A stretch of 64,000 bases of DNA. Source: Firmicutes bacterium UBA5201. Lineage in GTDB: Bacteria > Bacillota > Clostridia > Peptostreptococcales > Acidaminobacteraceae. Location: NCBI GenBank assembly GCA_002412775.1, contig DHVT01000015.1:186001-250000 (forward strand), in the 5' to 3' direction. The notes beneath the pieces are model-generated. The model searched no databases. It worked only from the letters and a program-made list of their open reading frames with translations, and was not told the DNA's origin. Positions 1-8,492 of the stretch are shown here, piece by piece (the stretch's first letter is position 1; every line of letters begins with the position of its first letter). The position numbers and the translations under genes were made by a program.

Positions 1-1297
1 AGTCTTTCAATGAGACAATTTCAGCAACCCCACCTGGCAACAAGTAAGGATACCCTTCATCGATTACCCAAATATCAACAAAATTCCATCCGTCAAAGGT
101 TGAAGCCAACAGCATTTCTTCTGAAGTAACGACTGAGCCTTCACCATTATCAGGACCTAGTGAATAACTTAATATAATAGGATCATCAGTATAGTTGTAC
201 CCCACCAATCCACCGTGATAATCTCCAGTGCCACTCACAACTCCTACCGCATAGCAGTTTTCTACATTGCTTCCATAGGAAGTTTCTCCAATTAATCCCC
301 CCACTGATTTATCTACATCATCAGCGTCACTTGAAACATTGCCCCATGCATAAGAGTTTGTTGCCTTGCTACCATAAGTACTCTCTCCGATAAGGCCTCC
401 AACCACATCTGTTCCAATTACAGAACCAGTTGCATATGATCTGTTGATAGAACTGTTATTGTAGTTATGTCCGATGAGTCCGCCGATTATTGATGGATAA
501 TAGATATCATTATAGATGCCAGTCACTGTACTTTCTGAATGTGACTGAAAAACTGAACTTCCATCAGTAAGACCAACTAAACCGCCTACCTCCGCATTTC
601 CACTCACATAACCCTTACTTTGAGAATATCTTATAGAACTGGTATGAGGGTATCCGACTAAACCACCTATATCATATTTACCGGTAACGGATCCATTGAA
701 ACTAGTAAAAGTAATCAAAGTTTGATAGGTGAATCCTAACAGTCCCCCTATATAATAATTACCGGATACACTACCGGTAACATGACTATCACTGATGAAA
801 GAGTTTTCTGGATCACCAACAAGACCACCAACACAATCAAACCCTGTAACATCAACATTTTCCAGAGTGACATTACGGATTGTCGCATTATCCACTACGC
901 CAAATAAGCCTACAGGATCATAATCGGATGTACTTTGATCAGACATATCGATGAATAGATTACTGATGGTCCTACCACCACCATCGAAATTGCCATAAAA
1001 ATAATCATCAGTCGAATTCCAATTGCCTATTGGTATCCAGCCATTTCCTTCGTTAAATGGATAAACTCCTAGGTCGATGTCTGCGGTTAAGATGAAGTAC
1101 TGGTCGGCATACTCTGGTCCCAGGTAGTTTCTCACGTTATTCAGCTGTACTGCAGTAGCAATCTGCCATGGATCCGCCTCAGTTCCTGAGCCGCCATCAA
1201 AGTCAGTCGCCACAAAAGCATAACTGGCTAGATTGAATCCAAATAAACTAAAAATCACTGTCAAAATCAATATGATCGGTAATATTTTTCGAATCAT
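1..1297 (-). CDS. GLUG-repeat secreted/surface protein, partial (3' end beyond window)
   Basis: Not closed inside the window: the frame is open from an ATG at 1297 down to base 1. The start is preceded by AAAGGAG at good spacing. The N-terminus (MIRKILPIILILTVIFSLFG) is a signal peptide, followed by FDGGSGTEADPWQIATAVQL, the typical opening of GLUG-motif proteins, and then many degenerate repeats of about 25-35 residues carrying GGLVG-type turns. Such repeats form beta-helical, solenoid-like stalks in exported Firmicutes proteins. It lies 34 bp downstream of a small receiver-like gene on the same strand. Role at the cell surface is inferred; binding partner unknown. Confidence 0.8.
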   Translation of the reverse strand, partial: MIRKILPIILILTVIFSLFGFNLASYAFVATDFDGGSGTEADPWQIATAVQLNNVRNYLGPEYADQYFILTADIDLGVYPFNEGNGWIPIGNWNSTDDYFYGNFDGGGRTISNLFIDMSDQSTSDYDPVGLFGVVDNATIRNVTLENVDVTGFDCVGGLVGDPENSFISDSHVTGSVSGNYYIGGLLGFTYQTLITFTSFNGSVTGKYDIGGLVGYPHTSSIRYSQSKGYVSGNAEVGGLVGLTDGSSVFQSHSESTVTGIYNDIYYPSIIGGLIGHNYNNSSINRSYATGSVIGTDVVGGLIGESTYGSKATNSYAWGNVSSDADDVDKSVGGLIGETSYGSNVENCYAVGVVSGTGDYHGGLVGYNYTDDPIILSYSLGPDNGEGSVVTSEEMLLASTFDGWNFVDIWVIDEGYPYLLPGGVAEIVSLKD

Positions 1298-1331
1298 TTT
1301 TGGTTCAACTCCTTTCAAAATTTAATTGGTT

Positions 1332-1670
1332 CTACGAAATGTTCAGCTGGTCCACTATCACAGCAACTAAGCCCTGCATCGACAACTCTTGCAGTTGTCT
1401 ACCGACCCACACCTTGACTACGTTGGTATCAGGGCTGACGCCGACGAGTAGGAGTTTGGAACAGCTCTCCGATAGGGAAAAAAGAATTTCCATATAGGGT
1501 GTCTCCAGATCGAACAGGATTGCGTCGGGTTTCATGGATTCCAGCTCCTTGACATCTTTTGGAAGCGCTATGTGGGTCAGTGCGAATTGACCTTCGCACC
1601 TTAAGTTCTCTGCGAGCGCGTCCAGAATCAGTGAGTTGCCCACGATGAAGATGTGCTGCTGTTTTTCCAT
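1332..1670 (-). CDS. Small receiver-like protein, 112 aa
   Basis: No family was recognised with certainty. The chain begins MEKQQHIFIVGNSLILDALA and has alternating hydrophobic strands and helices like a response-regulator receiver domain: IFIVGNS stands where VLIVDDD would be, PDAILFDLET resembles the phospho-acceptor strand, and LLLVGVS the switch strand. The acidic pair after the first strand is absent, so phosphorylation is doubtful. There is no output domain. It lies between the NarL-type regulator and the GLUG surface protein on the same strand, with a terminator between it and the regulator. Possible role: a stand-alone, non-phosphorylated partner of the neighbouring two-component system (inference). 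Confidence 0.6.
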   Translation of the reverse strand: MEKQQHIFIVGNSLILDALAENLRCEGQFALTHIALPKDVKELESMKPDAILFDLETPYMEILFSLSESCSKLLLVGVSPDTNVVKVWVGRQLQELSMQGLVAVIVDQLNIS

Positions 1671-1752
1671 AAGTTACACCTTCCTTTCCTCGTTCTTTCG
1701 CCATCATTATATCAATGATTGACACATCTTACACTCGCTAAAACGGCAAATA

Positions 1753-1778
1753 AATGACAGTCGGCTGACTGTCATTTA
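1753..1778. promoter_or_regulatory. Palindrome with TGACAGTC arms
   Basis: AAATGACAGTC and GACTGTCATTT form a near-perfect 26-bp inverted repeat in the gap between the response-regulator gene and the small receiver-like gene. The same GACTGTC core recurs in the adjacent terminator stem. It could be an operator for the NarL-type regulator or simply a second hairpin; the sequence alone does not decide. Confidence 0.45.
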
Positions 1779-1783
1779 AACTA

Positions 1784-1811
1784 AAAAAGACTGTCATAAG
1801 CGACAGTCTTC
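1784..1811 (-). terminator. Rho-independent terminator of the two-component operon
   Basis: On the minus strand AAGACTGTC and GACAGTCTT pair around a short loop and are followed by a run of six T. It sits directly downstream of the response-regulator stop codon, separating the kinase/regulator operon from the small receiver-like gene. Confidence 0.75.
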
Positions 1812-1817
1812 ACTATA

Positions 1818-2492
1818 CTATTTTGGTGTTAGATCTTGCCCCAAACCCAGGTGTCCGGCATAAGCCAGGACCTGTGCACGGTTCTCCATGTGAAGCTGAT
1901 TCATGATTTCCACCATATGATATCGTACTGTGCGCGGGCTTATGTATAACCTGGCACCGACTTCTTTGTAGGAGAGTCCCTGAGCGACAAGTGTCAGCAC
2001 TTCAGTCTGTCGACAGCTCAGTCCTCTGACTGGTGATGCGACAGAGGAATCAGACGAACTTAAAGGGGACGACTCACTGAGCCGAGCGAACTCCTTCAGT
2101 AATTTTTCCGCTAGACCTGGAGAAAAAGGAGGAATACCCTCGTTTGCATGAATCAATGCTTCAATCAGTGTATCTGCATTGATGCTCTTCAGCAGGTAGC
2201 CACATGCTCCGGACTTCACAGCTTCAAAAAGGTCTTGGTCGTCGGTGGAAGTCGTTAATACAACAATTTTCATTTCAGGCATTTCTGCTTTGATGAGTCG
2301 GATCGCAGATAGTCCGTCACATCGCGGCATGCGGAGATCCATCAGAATCACGTCCGGTTCGAGCGTTTGCGCCAAGACAACAGCATGTTGTCCGTCCTCT
2401 GCCATGCCTGCAACTTGAACATCATGTACTTCCAAAAGGTTTTGAAGTCCCTCTAGCATCAAACGGTTATCGTCGACCAGCAAAACTTTCAT
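1818..2492 (-). CDS. NarL/FixJ-family response regulator
   Basis: A 224-residue two-domain transcription factor. Residues 1-115 are a receiver with the acidic pocket (VLLVDDN), phospho-acceptor Asp52 in ILMDLRMP, a switch Thr near 80 (VVLTTS) and Lys102 (LLKS). Residues about 158-214 are a LuxR-type helix-turn-helix (LSCRQTEVLTLVAQGLSYKE, then SPRTVRYHM). A Ser-rich linker joins them. It follows the sensor kinase by 14 bp and is surely its partner. It likely controls its own region or the nearby GLUG surface gene, but the target is not shown by the sequence. Confidence 0.92.
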   Translation of the reverse strand: MKVLLVDDNRLMLEGLQNLLEVHDVQVAGMAEDGQHAVVLAQTLEPDVILMDLRMPRCDGLSAIRLIKAEMPEMKIVVLTTSTDDQDLFEAVKSGACGYLLKSINADTLIEALIHANEGIPPFSPGLAEKLLKEFARLSESSPLSSSDSSVASPVRGLSCRQTEVLTLVAQGLSYKEVGARLYISPRTVRYHMVEIMNQLHMENRAQVLAYAGHLGLGQDLTPK

Positions 2493-2506
2493 AACGCATC
2501 CTCCTT

Positions 2507-4195
2507 TTAATGACCATAAGGCACATTCAGTACTACTGTGGTCCCAGACCCCGGTTCTGATTCAATCAAAACCGAGCCACCAATTTGTGCCATCCTTTCT
2601 CGCATGAACATCAAGCCGAAATGTTTGCCGACCTCAAGTTTCAAATCAGATTGGTTGAAACCGCTCCCGTCATCGGAGATACTGATGTTGATATGCCCAT
2701 CGCCCTCAACAAACTCAATTTTCACGTTTTGAGCACCACCATGATTACTTGAATTGGTCATTGCTTCCTGAATGACCCGCATCACCTGTATGCCAACATC
2801 AGAATTTAAAACGTCGTCACTTAGTTTCTCTGGAAACAGCAATTGTGTGTCAATTTCGAAGCTGGTTTGGAAGTGATCTATGTATTTCCTAAGTGTATTG
2901 AAGAATGACCACTCTTGTGTCATCCCAGTCCTGAGACTGAAGATGGATTCGCGAACATCGGTATGTGCTTCCTGAGCAACTTCTGCCAGACGGCTCAGGA
3001 TAGGTATTGTTTTTTCAGTGTTGCCAGTGACCGCCCATTTGTGAGCTGTCTGAGCTTGCATGCTGATGTAACTGAGGACTTGTCCGATATTGTCATGCAG
3101 ATCACGCGCCAAGCTTTCTCGTTCCTGCAGAGTGGCAACAACCCGCTGCTTTTCCATCAGGAGCTCATGTGCCTGTTTTTGTGTGGTGGTATCATGAAGC
3201 AGTAGAAGATGTCCAAGTGCTTCACCACCTTTGTCAAGCAAGAGTGTAAGTCCTAAACTATAACATCGGGCAGCATCACCTAAACCCAAGCCAATTTCTA
3301 GTGTCGTGAATTCTATCTTTCCAGGCTGCATCTCTATACCGGAATCGGAGGGCATTATTTCCAATATTGATCGCCCACACAAGCTAGAAGCGGGTTTATT
3401 GAATATTTTCATAGCGGCAGGATTTATATCCACAATATTTCCATGCATATCCAGTACAAGCATACCGTCGAGCATTTGCTCAATGACAATGGTACGAGCC
3501 AACTGAATCGGATCCAAAACACGGAAACGAAATAGGGCAAAGGCATAAAGTAAGCATGACAGGCCTATTACTACAAGAACTGATTCGCCCGGACTGAAAA
3601 GACGATTATTAAGACTGTCAAATACATACATGATTCGGCCGGAAATCTGGCCGAACAACATGATCGCCACGGGCCAGCGAGATCGGCGCGATGTGATTGC
3701 CAATTTTAGTAGTGCTAAGAAATTCACTATGCCAAGCAGATTGGCATACCAAATTGATACCCAGGTACCAATACCGTATTCGGCAATGACAAATTGATCC
3801 AAAGAGAATGAAGTCCAAATCAAATGATGATAATTGTTAGTCACCATCAGGCCAAATACTAGTAGCGCAGGGATGGATAACAGCATCAGATTTCGGCGTG
3901 AGAGGAAACGACCAAACCCAGCGTATTCAAGAAAAAAGATATTCAATGCAGTAACCGTTGGGATTTGCCACAAGGCGTGAAATTTCATCCAAAATACCTT
4001 GGTTGAAAAGTCCAATGCCGCAATTTCCAGGCTCGACCCAATTCCCCACAGCATCGCAAAAAGACATCCGATGGCAAATGCCTTGGCGCCATGTACATTT
4101 CGCCGGTTCCAGCTGTAAATCCCAAGGAAAATGGTCAAAGCGACCGAAATCATCGCAGGCCATAGATCCTGACTATAAGCATAATTCCAAGACAT
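2507..4195 (-). CDS. Membrane sensor histidine kinase (7TM-PAS-HisKA_3-HATPase)
   Basis: The first 220 residues have about seven hydrophobic segments, the layout of the histidine-kinase N-terminal 7TM sensor region. A PAS domain follows (IVIEQMLDGMLVLDMHGNIV). Then comes a HisKA_3 dimerisation domain with the phospho-accepting His in ARDLHDNIGQVL, and a HATPase with the N box (QEAMTNSSNHG), G1 (DDGSGF) and G2 (GKHFGLMFMRERM). The start chosen is the ATG at 4195 with GGGAGG seven bases upstream; a TTG two codons earlier is possible. The response regulator follows 14 bp downstream. Signal sensed is unknown, but 7TM sensor regions usually detect small molecules or membrane changes. Confidence 0.92.
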   Translation of the reverse strand: MSWNYAYSQDLWPAMISVALTIFLGIYSWNRRNVHGAKAFAIGCLFAMLWGIGSSLEIAALDFSTKVFWMKFHALWQIPTVTALNIFFLEYAGFGRFLSRRNLMLLSIPALLVFGLMVTNNYHHLIWTSFSLDQFVIAEYGIGTWVSIWYANLLGIVNFLALLKLAITSRRSRWPVAIMLFGQISGRIMYVFDSLNNRLFSPGESVLVVIGLSCLLYAFALFRFRVLDPIQLARTIVIEQMLDGMLVLDMHGNIVDINPAAMKIFNKPASSLCGRSILEIMPSDSGIEMQPGKIEFTTLEIGLGLGDAARCYSLGLTLLLDKGGEALGHLLLLHDTTTQKQAHELLMEKQRVVATLQERESLARDLHDNIGQVLSYISMQAQTAHKWAVTGNTEKTIPILSRLAEVAQEAHTDVRESIFSLRTGMTQEWSFFNTLRKYIDHFQTSFEIDTQLLFPEKLSDDVLNSDVGIQVMRVIQEAMTNSSNHGGAQNVKIEFVEGDGHINISISDDGSGFNQSDLKLEVGKHFGLMFMRERMAQIGGSVLIESEPGSGTTVVLNVPYGH

Positions 4196-4247
4196 AGGCA
4201 ATCCTCCCTACGATAGAAAACAAATGCTTGCACTTTGTTGGTTACAA

Positions 4248-4276
4248 AGTATAATATATCATACCATATTCTACAA
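4248..4276 (-). promoter_or_regulatory. Promoter for histidine kinase operon
   Basis: On the minus strand TTGTAG and TATACT are separated by 17 bp, about 50 bp upstream of the kinase start. It diverges from the argS promoter just to the right. Confidence 0.55.
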
Positions 4277-4286
4277 ACAGAATAAA

Positions 4287-4315
4287 TTGACAGTGATATA
4301 ATAATATGTTATTCT
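4287..4315 (+). promoter_or_regulatory. sigma-A promoter of the argS T-box leader
   Basis: TTGACA, a 17-bp spacer and TATTCT lie just ahead of the T-box leader, so the transcript would begin a few bases before the first T-box helix. Confidence 0.7.
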
Positions 4316-4339
4316 CAAAAATAATATTGAAATAATTGA

Positions 4340-4544
4340 TGAAGAGAAGAGTAGTCATGGCAATCATTAAAGCGAGCAGGGTAAGGTGGAAGCCTGTAAT
4401 GAACCAGTGATGAAGAGGGCCTCGGAGATGATGACTGTTTATTATGGTGATCCGTTAACAGCGTTAAGGTTTTGAGTGGACAAAGTATTGTCAACGAGAG
4501 TGGTACCGCGGATTAATCCGTCTCTTTTTTGGAGACGGTTTTTT
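4340..4544 (+). ncRNA. T-box riboswitch controlling argS
   Basis: The leader shows the stem-I hallmarks AAGAGTA and GCGAGCAGGG...GGTGGAAGCCTG. The conserved T-box TGGTACCGCGG (about 4500-4510) pairs with the acceptor end of uncharged tRNA. The intrinsic terminator is CCGTCTC/GGAGACGG followed by six T (4518-4544). Uncharged tRNA, by position tRNA-Arg, should favour the antiterminator and switch on argS. I could not place the specifier codon with confidence by eye. Confidence 0.93.
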
Positions 4545-4561
4545 AATTTTTTGGAGGGTGT

Positions 4562-6316
4562 ATGAGTATATTGAATAGTATCAAAGAAAATGTATTAAAG
4601 GCGTTTGAACAAGCGTCATATGGCAAAGACAACATAGAAGTGAGTTTGTCCAGAAGACCTGAACTGTGTGATTTTCAGTGCAACAGTGCTCTGAAAATGT
4701 CGGGGGAGTATGGTGTTTCACCCATTGAGATCGCACAGAAAGTTGCAGATCAGTTAAATGCAAATTGTTCGGATACATATGTTGCTGTCGCTGTGGCACC
4801 GGGATTTATCAACATTTCTCTAACCAATCAATGGTTAGCGAAAAAACTGAATGCAATAGCTGATGATCCACAACTGGGCTATGAACATGCCTCACAGCCT
4901 AAGAAAATTATTGTGGACTTTGGTGGGGCAAATGTAGCCAAGTCCCTACACGTTGGACATCTTAGATCCGCAGTAATCGGGGAGAGCCTGATTAGAATTC
5001 TGCGTTTCACCGGCAATGAGGTGCTCGGAGATATCCACCTTGGAGATTGGGGACTGCAAATAGGACTGGTCATAGAAATGTTGAGATTGTCTCAGCCTGA
5101 CCTGGTCTATTTTGAAGATAGTGTCCTTGAATCTTATCCAGATGCGCCTCCGTTTGACATCCATCAATTGACTGAGCTCTATACAAATGCAAACATCAAA
5201 AGCAAGGAAGACCCGGAATTTAGAGCAAAGGCTGCCGAGTCGACAGCAGCATTACAAAGTGGACATCGTGGGTATAGTGCACTCTGGAAACACATCATGA
5301 ACATCTCTGTTCAGGATCTTAAGAAGAACTATGGTGCACTCGGAATCAGCTTTGATCTGTGGCTTGGTGAAAGCGATTCTCAAGCTTTTATTCCCACTGT
5401 GCTGCAATGGCTGGAGAATAGAAAACTTTTACAGGCCAGCAATGGTGCGAAAGTCGTTTTCGTAGAAGAAGTGTCTGACAATAAACCGATGCCTCCATGC
5501 ATCATTCAGAAATCCAATGGTGCCGTACTCTACGGCGCAACAGATCTTGCGACTATTTACCAGCGCATGAGAGATTATAATCCCGATGAGATCATCTACG
5601 TCGTCGACAATCGCCAGACGCTTCATTTTGAACAAGTTTTCAGAGTGGCGTATAAATCGAAAATCGTACCTCCTTCAACTGAGTTGAATTTTATAGGATT
5701 TGGCACAATGAACGGTGTGGATGGCAAGCCATTCAAAACGAGAGATGGTGGTGTGATGTCACTTAGCGATCTGATCCATCAACTGGTTGAGGCCGCTTCA
5801 CAACGACTTGGTGAACAAGATGAGCAAAAGAACAATCAGCAAATTTCACTTGCCGTTGGAGTTGGAGCGCTCAAGTTTGGTGATCTGTCCAACCTTCCTG
5901 AACGTGATTATGTCTTTGACTTGAATCAGTTTTCCAGCTTTGAAGGCAAAACTGGACCCTACGTTCAGTATGCGCTAGTACGTATCGCTTCCATCAAGAA
6001 AAAACTCAAAGAGCAAGGAGTGAGCCTGAGTCCAATCACGACAGCAACATCTGATACAGAGCGTAAACTTATGCTAAAGCTTGCCATGTTCAGTGCATGG
6101 GTCGATTTTGTGGCATCCGCCTATCAACCATCGAAAATATGCGATTATGCATTTGATCTAAGCCAAACATTCAATCAATTCTATCATGAGGTTCATATCT
6201 TATCTGAAAAGGATCTGATGAAGCAAAGCAGTTATCATTCGCTTCTTACATTGACAGAAAATGTGTTGCGTCAGTGCCTCTGGCTACTTGGTATTGAGGG
6301 ACTCGAAAAAATGTAA
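4562..6316 (+). CDS. argS: Arginyl-tRNA synthetase
   Basis: A class I aminoacyl-tRNA synthetase of 584 residues that charges tRNA-Arg in the cytosol. The N-terminal ArgRS-specific domain covers about the first 110 residues. The HIGH-type signature is HVGH in KSLHVGHLRSAVIG; the KMSK-like loop is GKPFKTRDGGV; the C-terminal DALR anticodon-binding domain ends in LRQCLWLLGIEGLEKM. The ATG start has GGAGGG nine bases upstream. A T-box leader precedes it and a terminator follows at 6331, so it is monocistronic. This is an essential housekeeping gene unless another copy exists elsewhere. Confidence 0.97.
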   Translation: MSILNSIKENVLKAFEQASYGKDNIEVSLSRRPELCDFQCNSALKMSGEYGVSPIEIAQKVADQLNANCSDTYVAVAVAPGFINISLTNQWLAKKLNAIADDPQLGYEHASQPKKIIVDFGGANVAKSLHVGHLRSAVIGESLIRILRFTGNEVLGDIHLGDWGLQIGLVIEMLRLSQPDLVYFEDSVLESYPDAPPFDIHQLTELYTNANIKSKEDPEFRAKAAESTAALQSGHRGYSALWKHIMNISVQDLKKNYGALGISFDLWLGESDSQAFIPTVLQWLENRKLLQASNGAKVVFVEEVSDNKPMPPCIIQKSNGAVLYGATDLATIYQRMRDYNPDEIIYVVDNRQTLHFEQVFRVAYKSKIVPPSTELNFIGFGTMNGVDGKPFKTRDGGVMSLSDLIHQLVEAASQRLGEQDEQKNNQQISLAVGVGALKFGDLSNLPERDYVFDLNQFSSFEGKTGPYVQYALVRIASIKKKLKEQGVSLSPITTATSDTERKLMLKLAMFSAWVDFVASAYQPSKICDYAFDLSQTFNQFYHEVHILSEKDLMKQSSYHSLLTLTENVLRQCLWLLGIEGLEKM

Positions 6317-6330
6317 CAATCAACTCTATG

Positions 6331-6368
6331 AATAACCTTATCGATCTCAAAATCGTTAAGGTTATTTT
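6331..6368 (+). terminator. Terminator after argS
   Basis: AATAACCTTA and TAAGGTTATT pair around a CGATctcaaaATCG inner stem-loop, followed by TTTT. Confidence 0.75.
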
Positions 6369-6386
6369 GCTAAATGCAATATATAG

Positions 6387-6415
6387 TTGACATTTAGTAC
6401 AGTTGGAGTTACAAT
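6387..6415 (+). promoter_or_regulatory. Strong promoter of the XRE/membrane gene pair
   Basis: TTGACA, exactly 17 bp, then TACAAT. It lies about 28 bp before the GGAGGTGATG ribosome-binding site of the regulator gene. Confidence 0.75.
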
Positions 6416-6442
6416 ATTCAATATAGACGGAGGTGATGTGTT

Positions 6443-6637
6443 TTGAAGAACAAGAGAATGAAAATTGCAAGGATCGAATCGGATGTTTCTCAGGAGCAGT
6501 TGGCCGAAATCGTTGGGGTTACACGTCAAACGATCAGTCTCATCGAGTCGGGAAACTATAATCCGTCGCTCAATCTATGTATAGAAATTTGTAAAGCACT
6601 TAATAAAACCTTGAACGACCTATTTTGGGAGGTGTAA
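6443..6637 (+). CDS. Small XRE-family helix-turn-helix regulator
   Basis: A 64-residue protein that is almost entirely one HTH_3 domain: EQLAEIVGVTRQTISLIESG is the helix-turn-helix, and the C-terminus LNKTLNDLFWEV is typical of the YgzD/YozG group of minimal repressors. The start is a TTG five bases after a strong GGAGGTGATG site; no ATG fits. Its last codons hold the ribosome-binding site of the downstream membrane protein gene, so the two are translationally coupled. Such pairs usually have the regulator controlling its own operon; the signal is unknown. Confidence 0.88.
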   Translation: MKNKRMKIARIESDVSQEQLAEIVGVTRQTISLIESGNYNPSLNLCIEICKALNKTLNDLFWEV

Positions 6638-6639
6638 TT

Positions 6640-7104
6640 ATGAATACAGAGAAAATTATAAAAGAAGCAAAATTGATCATGGTTATATGCCTTACTGTAG
6701 GATTGGTATTACTTGTCGCCGGCATAATCGTAAGCTTTGTCGACGTGAGCTTTATAACGAATCCAAAAGCGGTTATTGGATTATCCATCATTCCACTCAG
6801 TGGAGCCCTTGTATATTATCTTAAACTTACCAATATCAAAAAAAGTCCGCAAAAGATGAAGAATATCATCATCAGTGAAAGTGATGAAAGACTCGTTGCA
6901 CTTAAGAATGAAGCCGATGCAAAAGCGTTCAAACTCGTTCAGGCCGTCATATTTCTGGGCTATATGGCTTACACGCTGATGGTGCCTGAAGATATTTTCG
7001 AGTCAGTTGGATGGTGGATCATAATGGTCATTTTGATGGTTACCTTTATAGCACAGGGTGTTCTGAGAACCAGGATTTATTCCAAGAAAGACAGTGAGGA
7101 GTGA
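6640..7104 (+). CDS. Four-TM membrane protein coupled to XRE regulator
   Basis: A 154-residue protein with four hydrophobic segments (LIMVICLTVGLVLLVAGIIV; AVIGLSIIPLSGALVYYL; KLVQAVIFLGYMAYTLMV; WWIIMVILMVTFIAQGVL) and a charged cytoplasmic loop IIISESDERLVALKNEADAK. That loop resembles small membrane proteins (DUF2178-like) commonly found next to minimal XRE regulators. The ATG at 6640 is preferred over a TTG five codons earlier because GGGAGGTG precedes it. A terminator follows at 7122. The function is not known; the partner regulator overlaps its ribosome-binding site. Confidence 0.8.
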   Translation: MNTEKIIKEAKLIMVICLTVGLVLLVAGIIVSFVDVSFITNPKAVIGLSIIPLSGALVYYLKLTNIKKSPQKMKNIIISESDERLVALKNEADAKAFKLVQAVIFLGYMAYTLMVPEDIFESVGWWIIMVILMVTFIAQGVLRTRIYSKKDSEE

Positions 7105-7121
7105 ATCATTAGCAAATTATA

Positions 7122-7160
7122 GGCACAAACTGATCTATGTAGATTGGTTTGTGCTTTTAT
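7122..7160 (+). terminator. Terminator after the XRE/membrane operon
   Basis: GCACAAAC and GTTTGTGC form the stem, followed by TTTTATTATTATTTTTTTT. Confidence 0.8.
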
Positions 7161-7225
7161 TATTATTTTTTTTCAGTTGAGGCATATTTTGCAACAACTG
7201 CTGTAAATTAACGTGTTTAAATGCA

Positions 7226-7254
7226 TTGATTTTTGCATCAAAACTCTGTATAAT
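7226..7254 (+). promoter_or_regulatory. Promoter of the toxin-antitoxin operon
   Basis: TTGATT, 17 bp, TATAAT immediately upstream of the antitoxin gene. TGCATTGATTTTTGCATCAA overlapping the -35 contains repeated TGCAT units and is a likely antitoxin operator. Confidence 0.7.
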
Positions 7255-7279
7255 TAAATTAAAACGAGGAGTGATCTGT

Positions 7280-7525
7280 ATGCCCAATATTAAACCTATA
7301 TCTGAATTGCGAAATTATACCGATGTTCTCAATGAAGTTCGCGAAAACAGTCCTGTGTATTTGACTAGAAACGGAAAGGGTGAATTCGCAATCATAAAAA
7401 TTAAAGAGTTGGATCGACTTAAAGCCACAATAAAACTGTTGGCTAAACTTGAAGAAGGTGAGAAATCAGCCAGGGAAAATGGTTGGATTTCTTCTGAGCA
7501 AGCTGATGTGATATTAGGGTTATGA
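7280..7525 (+). CDS. Phd/YefM-family antitoxin
   Basis: An 81-residue type II antitoxin. The N-terminal half, ISELRNYTDVLNEVRENSPV then YLTRNGKGEFAIIKIKELDR, is the Phd/YefM DNA-binding fold. The C-terminal part (LAKLEEGEKSARENGWISSE) is the toxin-neutralising tail. The ATG at 7280 follows a GAGGAGTG ribosome-binding site; an earlier in-frame ATG at 7226 would overlap the promoter. The toxin gene begins one base after its stop. It would bind its own promoter together with the toxin. Confidence 0.9.
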   Translation: MPNIKPISELRNYTDVLNEVRENSPVYLTRNGKGEFAIIKIKELDRLKATIKLLAKLEEGEKSARENGWISSEQADVILGL

Positions 7526-7526
7526 T

Positions 7527-7832
7527 ATGTATAAACTTGTATATTCACCAGAAGCTATTGAGGACTTAATTGCAATCAAACATGCCATTATAAATCTTTG
7601 GGATGATGATGTTGCAACAGAAAATATGAAAAAACTAATAATGGACATTAAGGGGATTGCCCAGTTTCCATTCGCAGGTGTTAATTTAGGAGAATTGATT
7701 GGTGTTCCAACTGATTATAGGTACTTGGTCACAAGCAAAAATTATGTATTCTATCATGTGGATAAAGATGTGATCAAAATAGTGCGTGTATTAAATCATC
7801 GACAGGATTTTATGTTTCACTTATTTGAATAA
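7527..7832 (+). CDS. RelE/ParE-family toxin
   Basis: A 101-residue protein with the ParE/RelE plasmid-stabilisation fold: it opens YKLVYSPEAIEDLIAIKHAI, the central strand is DYRYLVTSKNYVFYHVDKDV, and it ends IVRVLNHRQDFMFHLFE, with the C-terminal histidine and arginine typical of RelE-like mRNA interferases. Whether it cuts mRNA (RelE) or inhibits gyrase (ParE) cannot be read from sequence. It starts one base after the antitoxin stop and has a terminator right after it. It appears intact. Confidence 0.9.
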   Translation: MYKLVYSPEAIEDLIAIKHAIINLWDDDVATENMKKLIMDIKGIAQFPFAGVNLGELIGVPTDYRYLVTSKNYVFYHVDKDVIKIVRVLNHRQDFMFHLFE

Positions 7833-7849
7833 CCCTAACTGAACAACAA

Positions 7850-7888
7850 AAGACACAACCTGATTCAAGTTGTGTCTTTATTTTTTTT
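7850..7888. terminator. Bidirectional terminator between toxin and methyltransferase genes
   Basis: AAGACACAAC and GTTGTGTCTT enclose CTGATTCAA and are followed by TTTATTTTTTTT on the plus strand and TTTTGTTG on the minus strand. It serves the convergent toxin and methyltransferase genes. A diverged copy lies at 9151. Confidence 0.85.
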
Positions 7889-7894
7889 CTGAGT

Positions 7895-8491
7895 TCATTT
7901 CGCTTTTTTCCCTAAGATGATAAAATAGTCCTCATTGTCAATAACAAACTCCGGAATCAAACCCTGATCAACAAATGCTTTCTCAAGGACATCCATTTTA
8001 GGCAAGCGGTCATCTTTCACAACATCTCCAGCTTTGAGATGCAGATTATTGATGGCCTCGCGGCTTTGTGCATGGGCAATACAAAGTTTGCCACCATCCT
8101 TTAATAATTGACTGAGCGTGCCAATGGCTTTAAGCTTTTTTTCTTTAAAATGTGGAAACACGGAAAAGCAGATGATCACATCAAACTTTTCATCCATTGG
8201 CATTTCCAAGACATCGCCCAGTCTATAGGTGATGTTTTTTCCTGAGTATTTACTTTCAGCAACTTCGAGCATTTTCTCAGAAACATCCACAGCGGTAATA
8301 TGACCATCATTGTCGAGGTATTTAAGAAGATGTGGAATAAGCACACCAGTTCCTGTGCCGACATCTAGAATCCGATCTGAAGGGTTGACCTTTAGCAAAT
8401 CCACAATGTATGCTACCTTACTCTCATCATGAACGACAGTATTGTCCCAGTCCAGTGCTCTTGCGTTGAAATACTCACGATCAGAAGACAT
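7895..8491 (-). CDS. Class I SAM-dependent methyltransferase
   Basis: A 198-residue Rossmann-fold methyltransferase (Methyltransf_11/25 type). Motif I is RILDVGTGTGVLIPHLLKYL, motif II ITAVDVSEKML, motif III YRLGDVLEMP and motif IV KFDVIICFSVFPHF. The start at 8491 is chosen because GAAGGAG precedes it; the codon overlaps the end of the upstream ECF gene, so the two are translationally coupled. The substrate is unknown. Coupling with a vitamin-type transporter component suggests modification of the imported compound, which is inference. Confidence 0.88.
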   Translation of the reverse strand: MSSDREYFNARALDWDNTVVHDESKVAYIVDLLKVNPSDRILDVGTGTGVLIPHLLKYLDNDGHITAVDVSEKMLEVAESKYSGKNITYRLGDVLEMPMDEKFDVIICFSVFPHFKEKKLKAIGTLSQLLKDGGKLCIAHAQSREAINNLHLKAGDVVKDDRLPKMDVLEKAFVDQGLIPEFVIDNEDYFIILGKKAK

Positions 8492-8492
8492 A

